Positions 56,942 through 64,000 of a stretch of 64,000 bases of DNA are shown one piece after another. How positions within the stretch are numbered: the first letter of the stretch is position 1; every line of letters begins with the position of its first letter. A model generated the notes under the pieces. That model was not told the origin of the DNA and ran no database searches. It was given only the letters and a program-made list of their open reading frames with translations. This DNA comes from Pseudomonas frederiksbergensis (GTDB taxonomy: Bacteria; Pseudomonadota; Gammaproteobacteria; Pseudomonadales; Pseudomonadaceae). The position numbers were made by a program, and so were the translations under genes. The stretch is from assembly GCF_003732275.1 (NCBI RefSeq), contig NZ_MOBM01000005.1:62001-126000 (forward strand), written 5' to 3'.

Positions 56942-57874
56942 ATGAGCAGCATCAGCCCCCTGGGCCCCAACACCCCGCGCATCGCCCTGATTGGCGAATG
57001 CATGATCGAATTGCAGCAGCGCGCCGACGGCACGCTGCAACAAGGCTTCGGCGGCGATACCTTGAACACCGCGGTCTACCTGGCCCGTGAGCTGGGCGAT
57101 GGCGGCACGGTGGATTACGTCACCGCCCTGGGCGATGACAGCTTCAGCGACGCGATGTGCCAGAGCTGGGCCAGCGAAAACATTGGCCTGGACATGGTCC
57201 AGCGTTTGCCCGGTCGCTTGCCCGGCCTGTATTGCATCCAGACCGATGCGGCCGGCGAGCGGCGTTTTCTCTACTGGCGCAACGAAGCGGCAGTGCGCGA
57301 TTGCTTCACCACTCCGGCCGCCGCGCCGATTCTGGCGGCGCTGCCGGATTACGACGTATTGTATTTCAGCGGCATCACCTTGGCGGTGCTTGGTGTGCAG
57401 GGGCGGGAAAAACTTCTGGAAACCCTGATCGAAGCCCGGCAGCGGGATGCGCGGATCGTGTTCGACAACAACTACCGGCCACGCTTGTGGGCGTCGATTG
57501 AAGAGGCACGGGCGGCTTATCGCAGCGTTCTGCCTTATATCGACCTGGCGTTGCTGACGGTTGATGACGAGCAGGCGCTGTTCCACTTTTCCGATTGCGC
57601 GGCGGTGTTTGCCGCTTACAAACAGATGGGCACGCCCGAAGTGGTGCTCAAGCGCGGGGCCGAGGCGTGTCTGATTCGCTGTGACGGTGAGTCGTTCGAA
57701 GTGCCGGCGCAGGTGGTAGAGCGGGTGGTGGACACCACGGCGGCGGGGGATTCGTTCAGTGCGGCGTATTTGGCGTGTCGGCTTAAGGGTGGAAGCCCGG
57801 TCGAGGCTGCCGAGGCGGGGCATCGGTTGGCGAGTCGGGTGATTCAAGTGCCGGGAGCACTGATCCCGAGATAA
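56942..57874 (+). CDS. kdgK: PfkB-family sugar kinase, probably 2-dehydro-3-deoxygluconokinase
   Basis: 310 residues from ATG 56942; a longer frame starting at 56858 is read from the REPIN and was rejected. RIALIGECMIELQ at the N-terminus, GFGGDTLNTAVYLARELG, and the PfkB signature DTTAAGDSFSAAYL with the catalytic Asp in AAGDS. The pattern ERRFLYWRNEAAVRD is typical of KDG kinases. The product would be 2-keto-3-deoxy-6-phosphogluconate, which enters the Entner-Doudoroff pathway. Position after the lyase supports this substrate. Confidence 0.85.
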   Translation: MSSISPLGPNTPRIALIGECMIELQQRADGTLQQGFGGDTLNTAVYLARELGDGGTVDYVTALGDDSFSDAMCQSWASENIGLDMVQRLPGRLPGLYCIQTDAAGERRFLYWRNEAAVRDCFTTPAAAPILAALPDYDVLYFSGITLAVLGVQGREKLLETLIEARQRDARIVFDNNYRPRLWASIEEARAAYRSVLPYIDLALLTVDDEQALFHFSDCAAVFAAYKQMGTPEVVLKRGAEACLIRCDGESFEVPAQVVERVVDTTAAGDSFSAAYLACRLKGGSPVEAAEAGHRLASRVIQVPGALIPR

Positions 57875-57904
57875 GCGGTGGATGGCCGCTTGCTGCGCAA
57901 TCGG

Positions 57905-57997
57905 ATCGCGAGCAGGCTCGCTCCCACATTGGATTTGTGAGTTGCCAAAGATCGCAACTACACCACCGAACCTTGTGGGAGCGAGCCTGCTCGCGAT
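57905..57997. repeat. REPIN (gcgagcctgctcgcgat type)
   Basis: Arms ATCGCGAGCAGGCTCGCTCC and inverse, between the convergent kinase and ppiC genes. Confidence 0.9.
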
Positions 57998-58017
57998 GAG
58001 GCCCTAAAGTCAACCCA

Positions 58018-58293
58018 TCAATCCCGATAAAACACCTGCACCAGGTGATACCCGAACTTGCTCTTGATCGGCCCATGCACCACCCGCAGTGGTTTTTTGA
58101 AGATCACCGCATCGATCACGCCGACCATCTGCCCGGGCCGCACTTCGCCCAGGTCGCCGCCGCGTTTGCCGGAAGGGCAGGTGGAGTATTTCTTGGCCAG
58201 CACATCGAAGGCTTCGCCCTTGGCGATGCGTTGTTTGAGCTGCTCGGCTTCTTCCGAGGTTTTCACCAGGATATGGCGGGCTTGGGCTTTCAT
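58018..58293 (-). CDS. ppiC: Parvulin-type peptidyl-prolyl isomerase PpiC
   Basis: A 91-residue stand-alone parvulin: KAQARHILVKTSEEAEQLKQ, KYSTCPSGKRGGDLGEVRPG, SKFGYHLVQV are the family blocks with the conserved His residues and Cys of the active site. Cytoplasmic, no signal. The length equals E. coli PpiC (~93). It is transcribed leftward, 66 bp after the start-distal end of the hybrid kinase gene. Confidence 0.95.
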   Translation of the reverse strand: MKAQARHILVKTSEEAEQLKQRIAKGEAFDVLAKKYSTCPSGKRGGDLGEVRPGQMVGVIDAVIFKKPLRVVHGPIKSKFGYHLVQVFYRD

Positions 58294-58359
58294 TGGCAGT
58301 ACCTTGCAACGGTGGTGGCTATGTTGGTGCCAGCGTGGGGCGCGCGATTATGCCTTAAC

Positions 58360-60897
58360 TCAGTCCGCTTGGCCGATCATCGTGCGAATCTTGTTGGCCA
58401 ACAGGTCAATGGAAAAGGGTTTGGCCACCATGTCCATGCCTTCTTCCAGGAAACCTTGGCGTTCGGCGGCTTTCTCCGCATAACCGGTCATGAACAGCAC
58501 CTTCAGATCCGGGCGATGCTGACGCGCGATTTCCGCCAGTTGCCGACCGTTCATGCCCGGTAGTCCGACATCGGTCACCAGCAGATCGACCCGCAGATCG
58601 GATTCCAGCAAGGGCAGGGCGGCCTTGGCGTCTTCAGCTTCATGAGCGTGATAACCCAACTCATTGAGCAGGTCGAGCACCAGCATGCGCACCGCCGGAT
58701 CGTCTTCCACCAACACCACGGTTTCACCGGCAACCGCTGCCGGTGTTTCGCCGGTGAGCGGTTCCAGAGTGTGCTCCGGCACCGCAACGTGCAGCCGTGG
58801 CAAATACAGGCGAACGCAGGTGCCCTGGCCCGGCAGGCTGTGAAGGCTGACGTGCCCGCCCGACTGCTGGGCGAAGCCATAGATCATCGACAGCCCAAGG
58901 CCGGTGCCCTGGCCGATGGGTTTGGTGGTGAAGAACGGGTCGAAGGCCTTGGCCAACACTGAGGGGGTCATGCCGGCGCCGTTGTCGCTGACGGCAATCA
59001 TCAGGTAATCCCCGGCCCTGACCGGCTCCAGGGGAGTGATGTCGCTACCGTCGAGGTGAACGTTGGCGGTTTCGATCAGCAGCTCGCCACCTTCGGGCAT
59101 CGCATCCCGGGCATTGATGACGAGGTTGAGCAGAGCATTTTCCAGTTGGCTGACGTCAGTGCTCACCGGCCAGACTTCATCGGCCAGCTGCATTTTGAGC
59201 TCGATATGATCGCCCTTGGTTCGGCGGAACAAATCTTCCAGGGAATGCACCAGCTGGTTGGCATTCAGCGGCTTGCGATCCAGCGACTGACGCCGGGAGA
59301 ACGCCAGCAGGCGATGGGTCAGGGCGGCGGCGCGGTGGGCCGAAGACACCGCGGCTTCGGTAAAACGACCGATCTCGGCGGCACGCCCGTCGGCGATGTA
59401 GCGCTGCATCAAATCGAGGCTGCCGATGATTCCGGTGAGCATGTTGTTGAAGTCATGGGCGATGCCGCCGGTGAGCTGTCCCACCGCTTCCATTTTCTGC
59501 GCATGCCGCAAGGCGTCTTCGGCGCGCTCGCGTTCGAACATCTCGTTTTGCAGCCGCTGGTTGGCTTCGGCCAGTTGTTGAGTGCGGGCGCTCACGCGCT
59601 CTTCAAGGGTTTCGTTGAGGTTGCGCAGGGCTTCTTCAGTCTGTTTGCGCTCGGTTTCGTCGATCACGAAGATGTAAAAACCATTGACCGCGCCGTCCGA
59701 GCCATGACGGGGCAGGTAGTTCATCAAGGCCTGACGGGTGCTGCCGTCGCGGTGCGCGGCGCTGATGCTGAAACTGCAGGCCTTGCCTTTCAGCGCCTCG
59801 GCAATGTATTCGGCGCGCAGGGCGTAGGCTTCGTCGCCCAGCACTTCCCGGATGGTGCGGCCATAAAGCTCCTGGGGCGTCAGGCCGTACCATTCCAGAT
59901 AGGCGGCATTGTTGAGGCGAAAGCGCTCCTCGCTGTCGACGTAACTGATCAGGATCGGCATGGCGTTGATGATCAGTTGCAGCTCGGTCTGGCTCTGGCG
60001 CAAAGCCTGTTCGATGTGTTTGCGTTCGGTCAGGTCCAGCGCGGCGCCAAGGAAACGGATGGGCCGGCCATGATGGTCCTTGTAGCAGCGGCCTCGGGCA
60101 AACACCCAGCGCAATTGGCCGTCGGGCTGCAGCAAGCGATATTCCTCGGCGTACTCGCTGCCATGGGTGATGCAGTGTTTGATGCTGCGGGCAATCATGG
60201 CGCGGTCTTCCGGGTGAACGCCGTGGAGGTATTCGCTGATGGGCAGCTGGCTGGCCATGGTCGGGTCGATGCCATGCAATTGGGCGAAATGGGCATCGGC
60301 GATGAAACGGTCTTCGCCGATGTCCCAGTCCCAGGTGCCGACCGCATCGGTGGCGGCCAGCGCCAGTTGCAGGCGCTGCTCGGTTTCGTGCTGAGCCTTG
60401 AGGCTCGCGGCGGAGCGTTGCTCGAGTTCCAGGGCGATGCGGCGGCGCTCGTTGGTTTCGATGGCTGTGACCAGAATCCCGGCGACCTCGGCGCTTTCAT
60501 TGCGAATGGGGCTGTAGGTCAAATCCAGCCAGAAGTCGGAATCTCGCCCATCGCGCTGCAAGGTAAAGCGCTGTTCGCTGTAGGTTCGCACCTGGCCTTG
60601 TAGGACGGCGCTGTAAATCGGGTCGGTGAAGTCTTTCAGTTCTGGCCAGATCAGGTGCGTCGGTTGTCCGAAAGCGTGTGGGTGCTTGCTGCCGGCGAGG
60701 AAGGCGAAGCCATCGTTGTAGATCTGCGTGAGCTGCGGCCCCCACAGCAACAGCATCGGCATGGGCGAGTGGATCACAATGTCCACGGCGGTGCGCAGGC
60801 TCTGCGGCCAGTGATCGGCGGCGCCCAGCGGGTTGTTTGTCCAGTCCAGTCGAGCAATCAAGGCCTGGGCGTCGCTGGCGGTCGGTGGTGCGTTCAT
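58360..60897 (-). CDS. Hybrid sensor histidine kinase (PAS-PAS-PAS-HisKA-HATPase-REC)
   Basis: 845 residues from ATG 60897 (AGGA upstream; MNAPPTASDAQAL). An N-terminal PAS-like region close to that of the kinase at 4967 (MPMLLLWGPQLTQIYNDGFAF) is followed by PAS at ~165-290 (YRLLQPDGQLRWVFARGR) and ~300-410, a coiled coil at ~425-460, HisKA with His481 (GGIAHDFNNML), HATPase (NLVINARDAM, DNGAGM, GTGLGLSMIYGF) and a receiver with Asp776 (VTDVGLPGMNG). No membrane segment, so a cytoplasmic signal is likely. No partner regulator is adjacent. Confidence 0.92.
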   Translation of the reverse strand: MNAPPTASDAQALIARLDWTNNPLGAADHWPQSLRTAVDIVIHSPMPMLLLWGPQLTQIYNDGFAFLAGSKHPHAFGQPTHLIWPELKDFTDPIYSAVLQGQVRTYSEQRFTLQRDGRDSDFWLDLTYSPIRNESAEVAGILVTAIETNERRRIALELEQRSAASLKAQHETEQRLQLALAATDAVGTWDWDIGEDRFIADAHFAQLHGIDPTMASQLPISEYLHGVHPEDRAMIARSIKHCITHGSEYAEEYRLLQPDGQLRWVFARGRCYKDHHGRPIRFLGAALDLTERKHIEQALRQSQTELQLIINAMPILISYVDSEERFRLNNAAYLEWYGLTPQELYGRTIREVLGDEAYALRAEYIAEALKGKACSFSISAAHRDGSTRQALMNYLPRHGSDGAVNGFYIFVIDETERKQTEEALRNLNETLEERVSARTQQLAEANQRLQNEMFERERAEDALRHAQKMEAVGQLTGGIAHDFNNMLTGIIGSLDLMQRYIADGRAAEIGRFTEAAVSSAHRAAALTHRLLAFSRRQSLDRKPLNANQLVHSLEDLFRRTKGDHIELKMQLADEVWPVSTDVSQLENALLNLVINARDAMPEGGELLIETANVHLDGSDITPLEPVRAGDYLMIAVSDNGAGMTPSVLAKAFDPFFTTKPIGQGTGLGLSMIYGFAQQSGGHVSLHSLPGQGTCVRLYLPRLHVAVPEHTLEPLTGETPAAVAGETVVLVEDDPAVRMLVLDLLNELGYHAHEAEDAKAALPLLESDLRVDLLVTDVGLPGMNGRQLAEIARQHRPDLKVLFMTGYAEKAAERQGFLEEGMDMVAKPFSIDLLANKIRTMIGQAD

Positions 60898-60962
60898 TAC
60901 AATGTCCTGCGCGTCAGTCGGTGTGGCGGCGTCTACTATCCTTGCATGGCGGTAGACGCTGG

Positions 60963-60986
60963 ATGACCCGTTTTGGGTCATTTTTT
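60963..60986 (+). terminator. Terminator-like hairpin upstream of the PilU-like gene
   Basis: ATGACCC/GGGTCAT with loop GTTTT and a T-run, oriented with the downstream gene. There is no plus-strand gene before it, so it is a leader attenuator candidate or terminates antisense transcription from 60897. Confidence 0.5.
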
Positions 60987-61016
60987 CAATTGAATGCTTC
61001 GCGGGTGCTTTTTGCC

Positions 61017-62126
61017 ATGGAAATCGATGCACTGTTGCAAATTCTGGCCAGCCGCAATGGCTCCGATCTTTACCTGTCCACGGGCGCGCCACCCAGTGCG
61101 CGATTCGACGGTGTGCTCAAACCCTTGGCCGAGCAACCATTCAAGCCCGGAGAAATCGCGGTCATCGCGGCGTCCATCATGGACGCTGAACAGCGCCTGG
61201 AGTTCGATCGCGAACTGGAGATGAACCTGGCGCTTTCCCTGGTCGGCGTCGGGCGCTTTCGGCTCAATATCTTCAAGCAACGCAACGACGTGTCTATCGT
61301 GGCGCGCAACATCAAACTCGACATTCCACGCTTCGAAGACCTCAAACTGCCACCGATGCTGCTCGAAACCGTGATGCTCAAACAAGGGCTGATATTGTTC
61401 GTCGGTTCGACTGGCTCGGGCAAGTCGACCTCGCTGGCGGCACTGATTGATTACCGCAATCGCCACAGCAGCGGCCATATCATCACCATCGAAGACCCGG
61501 TCGAGTTCATCCATCGGCACAAGAAGTCGATCATCAACCAGCGTGAGGTCGGCGTAGACACCCGCAGTTTTCATGCTGCGTTGAAAAACACCCTGCGCCA
61601 GGCGCCGGACGTGGTGCTGATCGGCGAAATCCGTGACCGCGAGACTATGGAGCACGCGCTGGCGTTTGCCGATACCGGTCATCTGGTAATTTCTACTTTG
61701 CATGCGCACAACGCCAATCAGGCTCTGGACCGCGTGATCAACTTCTTTCCCGAAGAGCGCCGGGCGCAACTGCTCCATGACCTGGGCAATAACCTCAAGG
61801 CCTTTGTTTCCCAGCGTTTGGTGCGTACCCGCGATGGGCAGCGCCGGGCGGCGGTGGAGATCATGCTGGGAACGCCGACCATCGGCGACCTGATCCGGCG
61901 CAATGAGCTTTCCGAGCTCAAGGGGATTATGGAGAAGTCGTCAGAGGCGGGGATGCAGACGTTTGATGGGGCGCTGTTCGAGCTGTTTGCCGAGGGCGCA
62001 ATTGATGAGGCAGAGGCGCTGAAACATGCAGATTCGGTGAACAACTTGCGCCTGCGGCTGAAAATGCACGCCGAGGCTACGCCTGGGCCCCATACGCCGC
62101 CGGGGGAATGGGGATTAGTGGACTGA
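61017..62126 (+). CDS. PilT/PilU-family type IV pilus ATPase, PilU-like
   Basis: 369 residues from ATG 61017 (MEIDALLQILASRNGSDLYL). Walker A GSTGSGKST (130-138), Walker B-type IGEIRDRETMEHALAFADTG and the His box TLHAHNANQALDR are present. QREVGVDTRSFHAALKNTL and the C-terminal DSVNNLRLRLK favour PilU over PilT. These hexameric ATPases power pilus retraction. It is not adjacent to pilT or other pilus genes here. The last ~15 codons are part of a tandem DNA duplication that continues past the stop. Confidence 0.85.
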   Translation: MEIDALLQILASRNGSDLYLSTGAPPSARFDGVLKPLAEQPFKPGEIAVIAASIMDAEQRLEFDRELEMNLALSLVGVGRFRLNIFKQRNDVSIVARNIKLDIPRFEDLKLPPMLLETVMLKQGLILFVGSTGSGKSTSLAALIDYRNRHSSGHIITIEDPVEFIHRHKKSIINQREVGVDTRSFHAALKNTLRQAPDVVLIGEIRDRETMEHALAFADTGHLVISTLHAHNANQALDRVINFFPEERRAQLLHDLGNNLKAFVSQRLVRTRDGQRRAAVEIMLGTPTIGDLIRRNELSELKGIMEKSSEAGMQTFDGALFELFAEGAIDEAEALKHADSVNNLRLRLKMHAEATPGPHTPPGEWGLVD

Positions 62127-62447
62127 CGGGGCCGCCGCTGATCAAAAATGTGGGAGCGAGCCTGCTCGCGATAGCGGTGTGTCAGGCGACATCAATATTG
62201 ATTGACCCGGCGCCATCGCGAGCAGGCTCGCTCCCACAGTGGATCTATGGCTTCAATCGTTCAGTGCCTGGGCCCCATGCATCGCCGGGGATGGGGGTTA
62301 GTGGACTGATGGGGCCGCCGCTGATCAAAAATGTGGGAGCGAGCCTGCTCGCGATAGCGGTGTGTCAGGCGACATCAATATTGATTGACCCGGCGCCATC
62401 GCGAGCAGGCTCGCTCCCACAGTGGATCTACGCTTCAATCATCCAAT
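62081..62447. repeat. Tandem duplication (2 x ~184 bp) carrying one REPIN per copy and the pilU-like 3' end
   Basis: Copy A 62081-62265 and copy B 62266-62447 both read GCCTGGGCCCCAT..., ...TTAGTGGACTGA, GGGGCCGCCGCTGATCAAAA and then a REPIN (62149-62238; 62332-62421) with the same spacer ATCAATATTGATTGACCCGG. Copy A contains the real pilU-like stop and copy B a decayed copy of those codons. The end of copy B overlaps the 3' end of the acetoacetyl-CoA synthetase gene. Confidence 0.9.
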
Positions 62448-64000
62448 TCAGGGCGGTCACGAAACTGCTCCAGCGCCTCGGGATTGGCCAGTGCGTCGGT
62501 GTTCTTCACCTTCTGGCCATGCACCACATTCCTCACCGCCAGCTCGACCACCTTGCCGCTGATGGTCCGCGGAATGTCCGTCACCGCGACAATCTTCGCC
62601 GGTACATGCCGTGGTGTGGTGTTGGCGCGGATGACCTGGCGAATCTGTTGTTGCAGCGCTTCGTCCAGCTCGACACCGTCACGCAACTTCACGAACAGCA
62701 CCACTCGCACGTCATCCTGCCATTGCTGGCCAATGGCGACGCTGTCCAGCACCTGCGGGACTTTCTCCACCTGACGATAGATTTCTGCCGTGCCGATGCG
62801 GACACCGCCGGGGTTGAGCACCGCGTCGGAGCGGCCGTGGATCAGCATGCCGCCGTGAGGCAGTTCCTCGGCGTAATCGCCCTGGGCCCAGACGCCGGGG
62901 AACAGGCTGAAATAGGACTTTCGCAGCTTCTCCCCGTCAGGGTCATGCCACAGGCCGATGGGCATGGCCGGAAAATGTCGGGTGCATACCAGTTCACCTT
63001 TTTCCCCGATCACAGGTTGCCCGTCGTCGTTCCAGACTTCGACCGCCATGCCCAGGCTCTTGCACTGCATTTCGCCACGGCGTACCGGCAGCACCGGATT
63101 GCCAATCACAAAGCACGAAACGATGTCGGTGCCGCCAGACATCGAGGACAGGCACAGGTCGGACTTGAACGCGCGGTAGACGTAATCGAAGCTTTGCGGC
63201 GACAGCGCGGAACCGGTGGACAGCACGGTTTTCAGGCTGCTCAGGTCATGACTTTCGCACGGCTTCACGCCGTTGCTTTCCAGCGCGGTGAGGAACTTGG
63301 GGCTGGTGCCGAAGACGTTGATGCGTTCGTCGTCGATCAGATCGATCAAACGCTCCGGGCCTGGATGAAATGGCGAGCCGTCATACAGCACCACGGCGCT
63401 GTCGACGGCCAGGGCCGAGACCAGCCAGTTCCACATCATCCAGCCGCAAGTGGTGTAGTAGAACAAACGGTCGCCGGTACCGAGATCGGTGTGCAGGCCA
63501 TGTTCCTTGACGTGTTGCAGCAGCACGCCGCCGGTGCTGTGAACAATGCACTTCGGCACGCCGGTGGTGCCGCTGGAGTAGAGGATGTACAGCGGATGAG
63601 CGAAGGGCACGGGAACGAATTGCGGCTCGCCGTCCGGGTCGTAGAAATCGTCCCACAGCGTCACGTTGGCCTGGCTGCGGAAGTCTTCGATGTGCGCCTG
63701 GGGGCGTGCGTAAGGCACAACGATCAGCTGCTGCAAGGACGGCAGTTGCCCGAGGATTTCGTTGACCTTGGTCGTCTGGTCGATGTCCTTGCCAGCGTAG
63801 CGGTAACCGGCGCAGGTGATCAGCACTTTAGGCTCGATCTGGCCGAAACGGTCGATCACCCCATGAGTACCGAAATCTGGCGAGGAACAAGACCAGATCG
63901 CGCCCAGACTGGTGGTGGCGAGCATCGCCACCAGGGTTTGCCAGGTGTTCGGCATGCACGCGGCCACGCGGTCGCCAAGGCCGACACCGGCGGCTATCAG
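62435..64000 (-). CDS. Acetoacetyl-CoA synthetase (5' end outside the window)
   Basis: At least 521 residues are visible; the frame stays open through the right edge. It is an acyl-adenylate enzyme: IYILYSSGTTGVPK-like A3 motif (PLYILYSSGTTGVPKCIVHS), GTSPKFL, SSMSGGTDIVSCF, the A7 motif WAQGDYAE and GRSDAVLNPGGVRIGTAEIY, with the catalytic Lys in PRTISGKVVEL. The sequence matches acetoacetate-CoA ligases rather than acetyl-CoA synthetases (GGVLLQHVKEHGLHTDLG, CGWMMWNW). It activates acetoacetate for entry into central metabolism. Confidence 0.92.
   Translation of the reverse strand: MIAAGVGLGDRVAACMPNTWQTLVAMLATTSLGAIWSCSSPDFGTHGVIDRFGQIEPKVLITCAGYRYAGKDIDQTTKVNEILGQLPSLQQLIVVPYARPQAHIEDFRSQANVTLWDDFYDPDGEPQFVPVPFAHPLYILYSSGTTGVPKCIVHSTGGVLLQHVKEHGLHTDLGTGDRLFYYTTCGWMMWNWLVSALAVDSAVVLYDGSPFHPGPERLIDLIDDERINVFGTSPKFLTALESNGVKPCESHDLSSLKTVLSTGSALSPQSFDYVYRAFKSDLCLSSMSGGTDIVSCFVIGNPVLPVRRGEMQCKSLGMAVEVWNDDGQPVIGEKGELVCTRHFPAMPIGLWHDPDGEKLRKSYFSLFPGVWAQGDYAEELPHGGMLIHGRSDAVLNPGGVRIGTAEIYRQVEKVPQVLDSVAIGQQWQDDVRVVLFVKLRDGVELDEALQQQIRQVIRANTTPRHVPAKIVAVTDIPRTISGKVVELAVRNVVHGQKVKNTDALANPEALEQFRDRPELDD

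Overview
The window is a high-GC chromosomal segment of a Pseudomonas, most likely of the fluorescens group. The evidence is the imuA-imuB-dnaE2 mutasome cassette, the Cti fatty-acid isomerase, the CbtAB/CobE/CobW/CobN cobalamin genes, very large DUF6543-type leucine-rich-repeat proteins, and many REP/REPIN elements of the kind TGTGGGAGCGAGCCTGCTCGCG scattered between genes. No rRNA, tRNA, insertion sequence, prophage or CRISPR array was seen.

Layout: (1) 1-4835, SOS translesion cassette imuA (partial), imuB, dnaE2. (2) 4967-8614, a hybrid sensor kinase and three small genes (DUF4142, DUF465, an acidic protein whose Shine-Dalgarno lies in a hairpin). (3) 8737-16526, a membrane hydroxylase-SRPBCC fusion with a beta-propeller protein, a LysR regulator, a Tat-exported amidohydrolase, SCP2, a histidine phosphatase and SohB. 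(4) 16709-31497, two giant toxin-like LRR proteins flanking cysI/DUF934, a small membrane protein, a periplasmic binding protein and DUF2970; the second giant carries a C-terminal NEL-type ubiquitin-ligase domain. (5) 31552-38501, metH, cti and nfuA. (6) 38706-48474, a cobalamin locus with two divergent cobalamin riboswitches: cbtB-cbtA-cobE-cobM leftward and cobW-cobN-chlI/VWA rightward. (7) 48659-51031, a phospholipase D-like protein and a frameshifted thioredoxin-like gene. (8) 51108-57874, an ABC transporter, RidA, IclR, a PLP/metal D-amino-acid lyase and a PfkB sugar kinase, best read as a D-glucosaminate-type catabolic cluster behind a candidate sigma-54 promoter. (9) 58018-64000, ppiC, a second hybrid sensor kinase, a PilU-like ATPase and a partial acetoacetyl-CoA synthetase.

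The most notable observations are these. A dnaX-type slippery sequence (A AAA AAG) followed 5 nt later by an 11-bp stem lies at the end of the chlI-like gene, exactly where a -1 shift would fuse the ATPase to the VWA domain and yield two chelatase subunits from one gene. A complete REPIN lies in frame inside cobN. The NEL ligase contains three tandem LRR modules, and its paralogue in the same window lacks the catalytic region. The 51-58 kb cluster has gene content that fits conversion of an amino-sugar acid to 2-keto-3-deoxygluconate.
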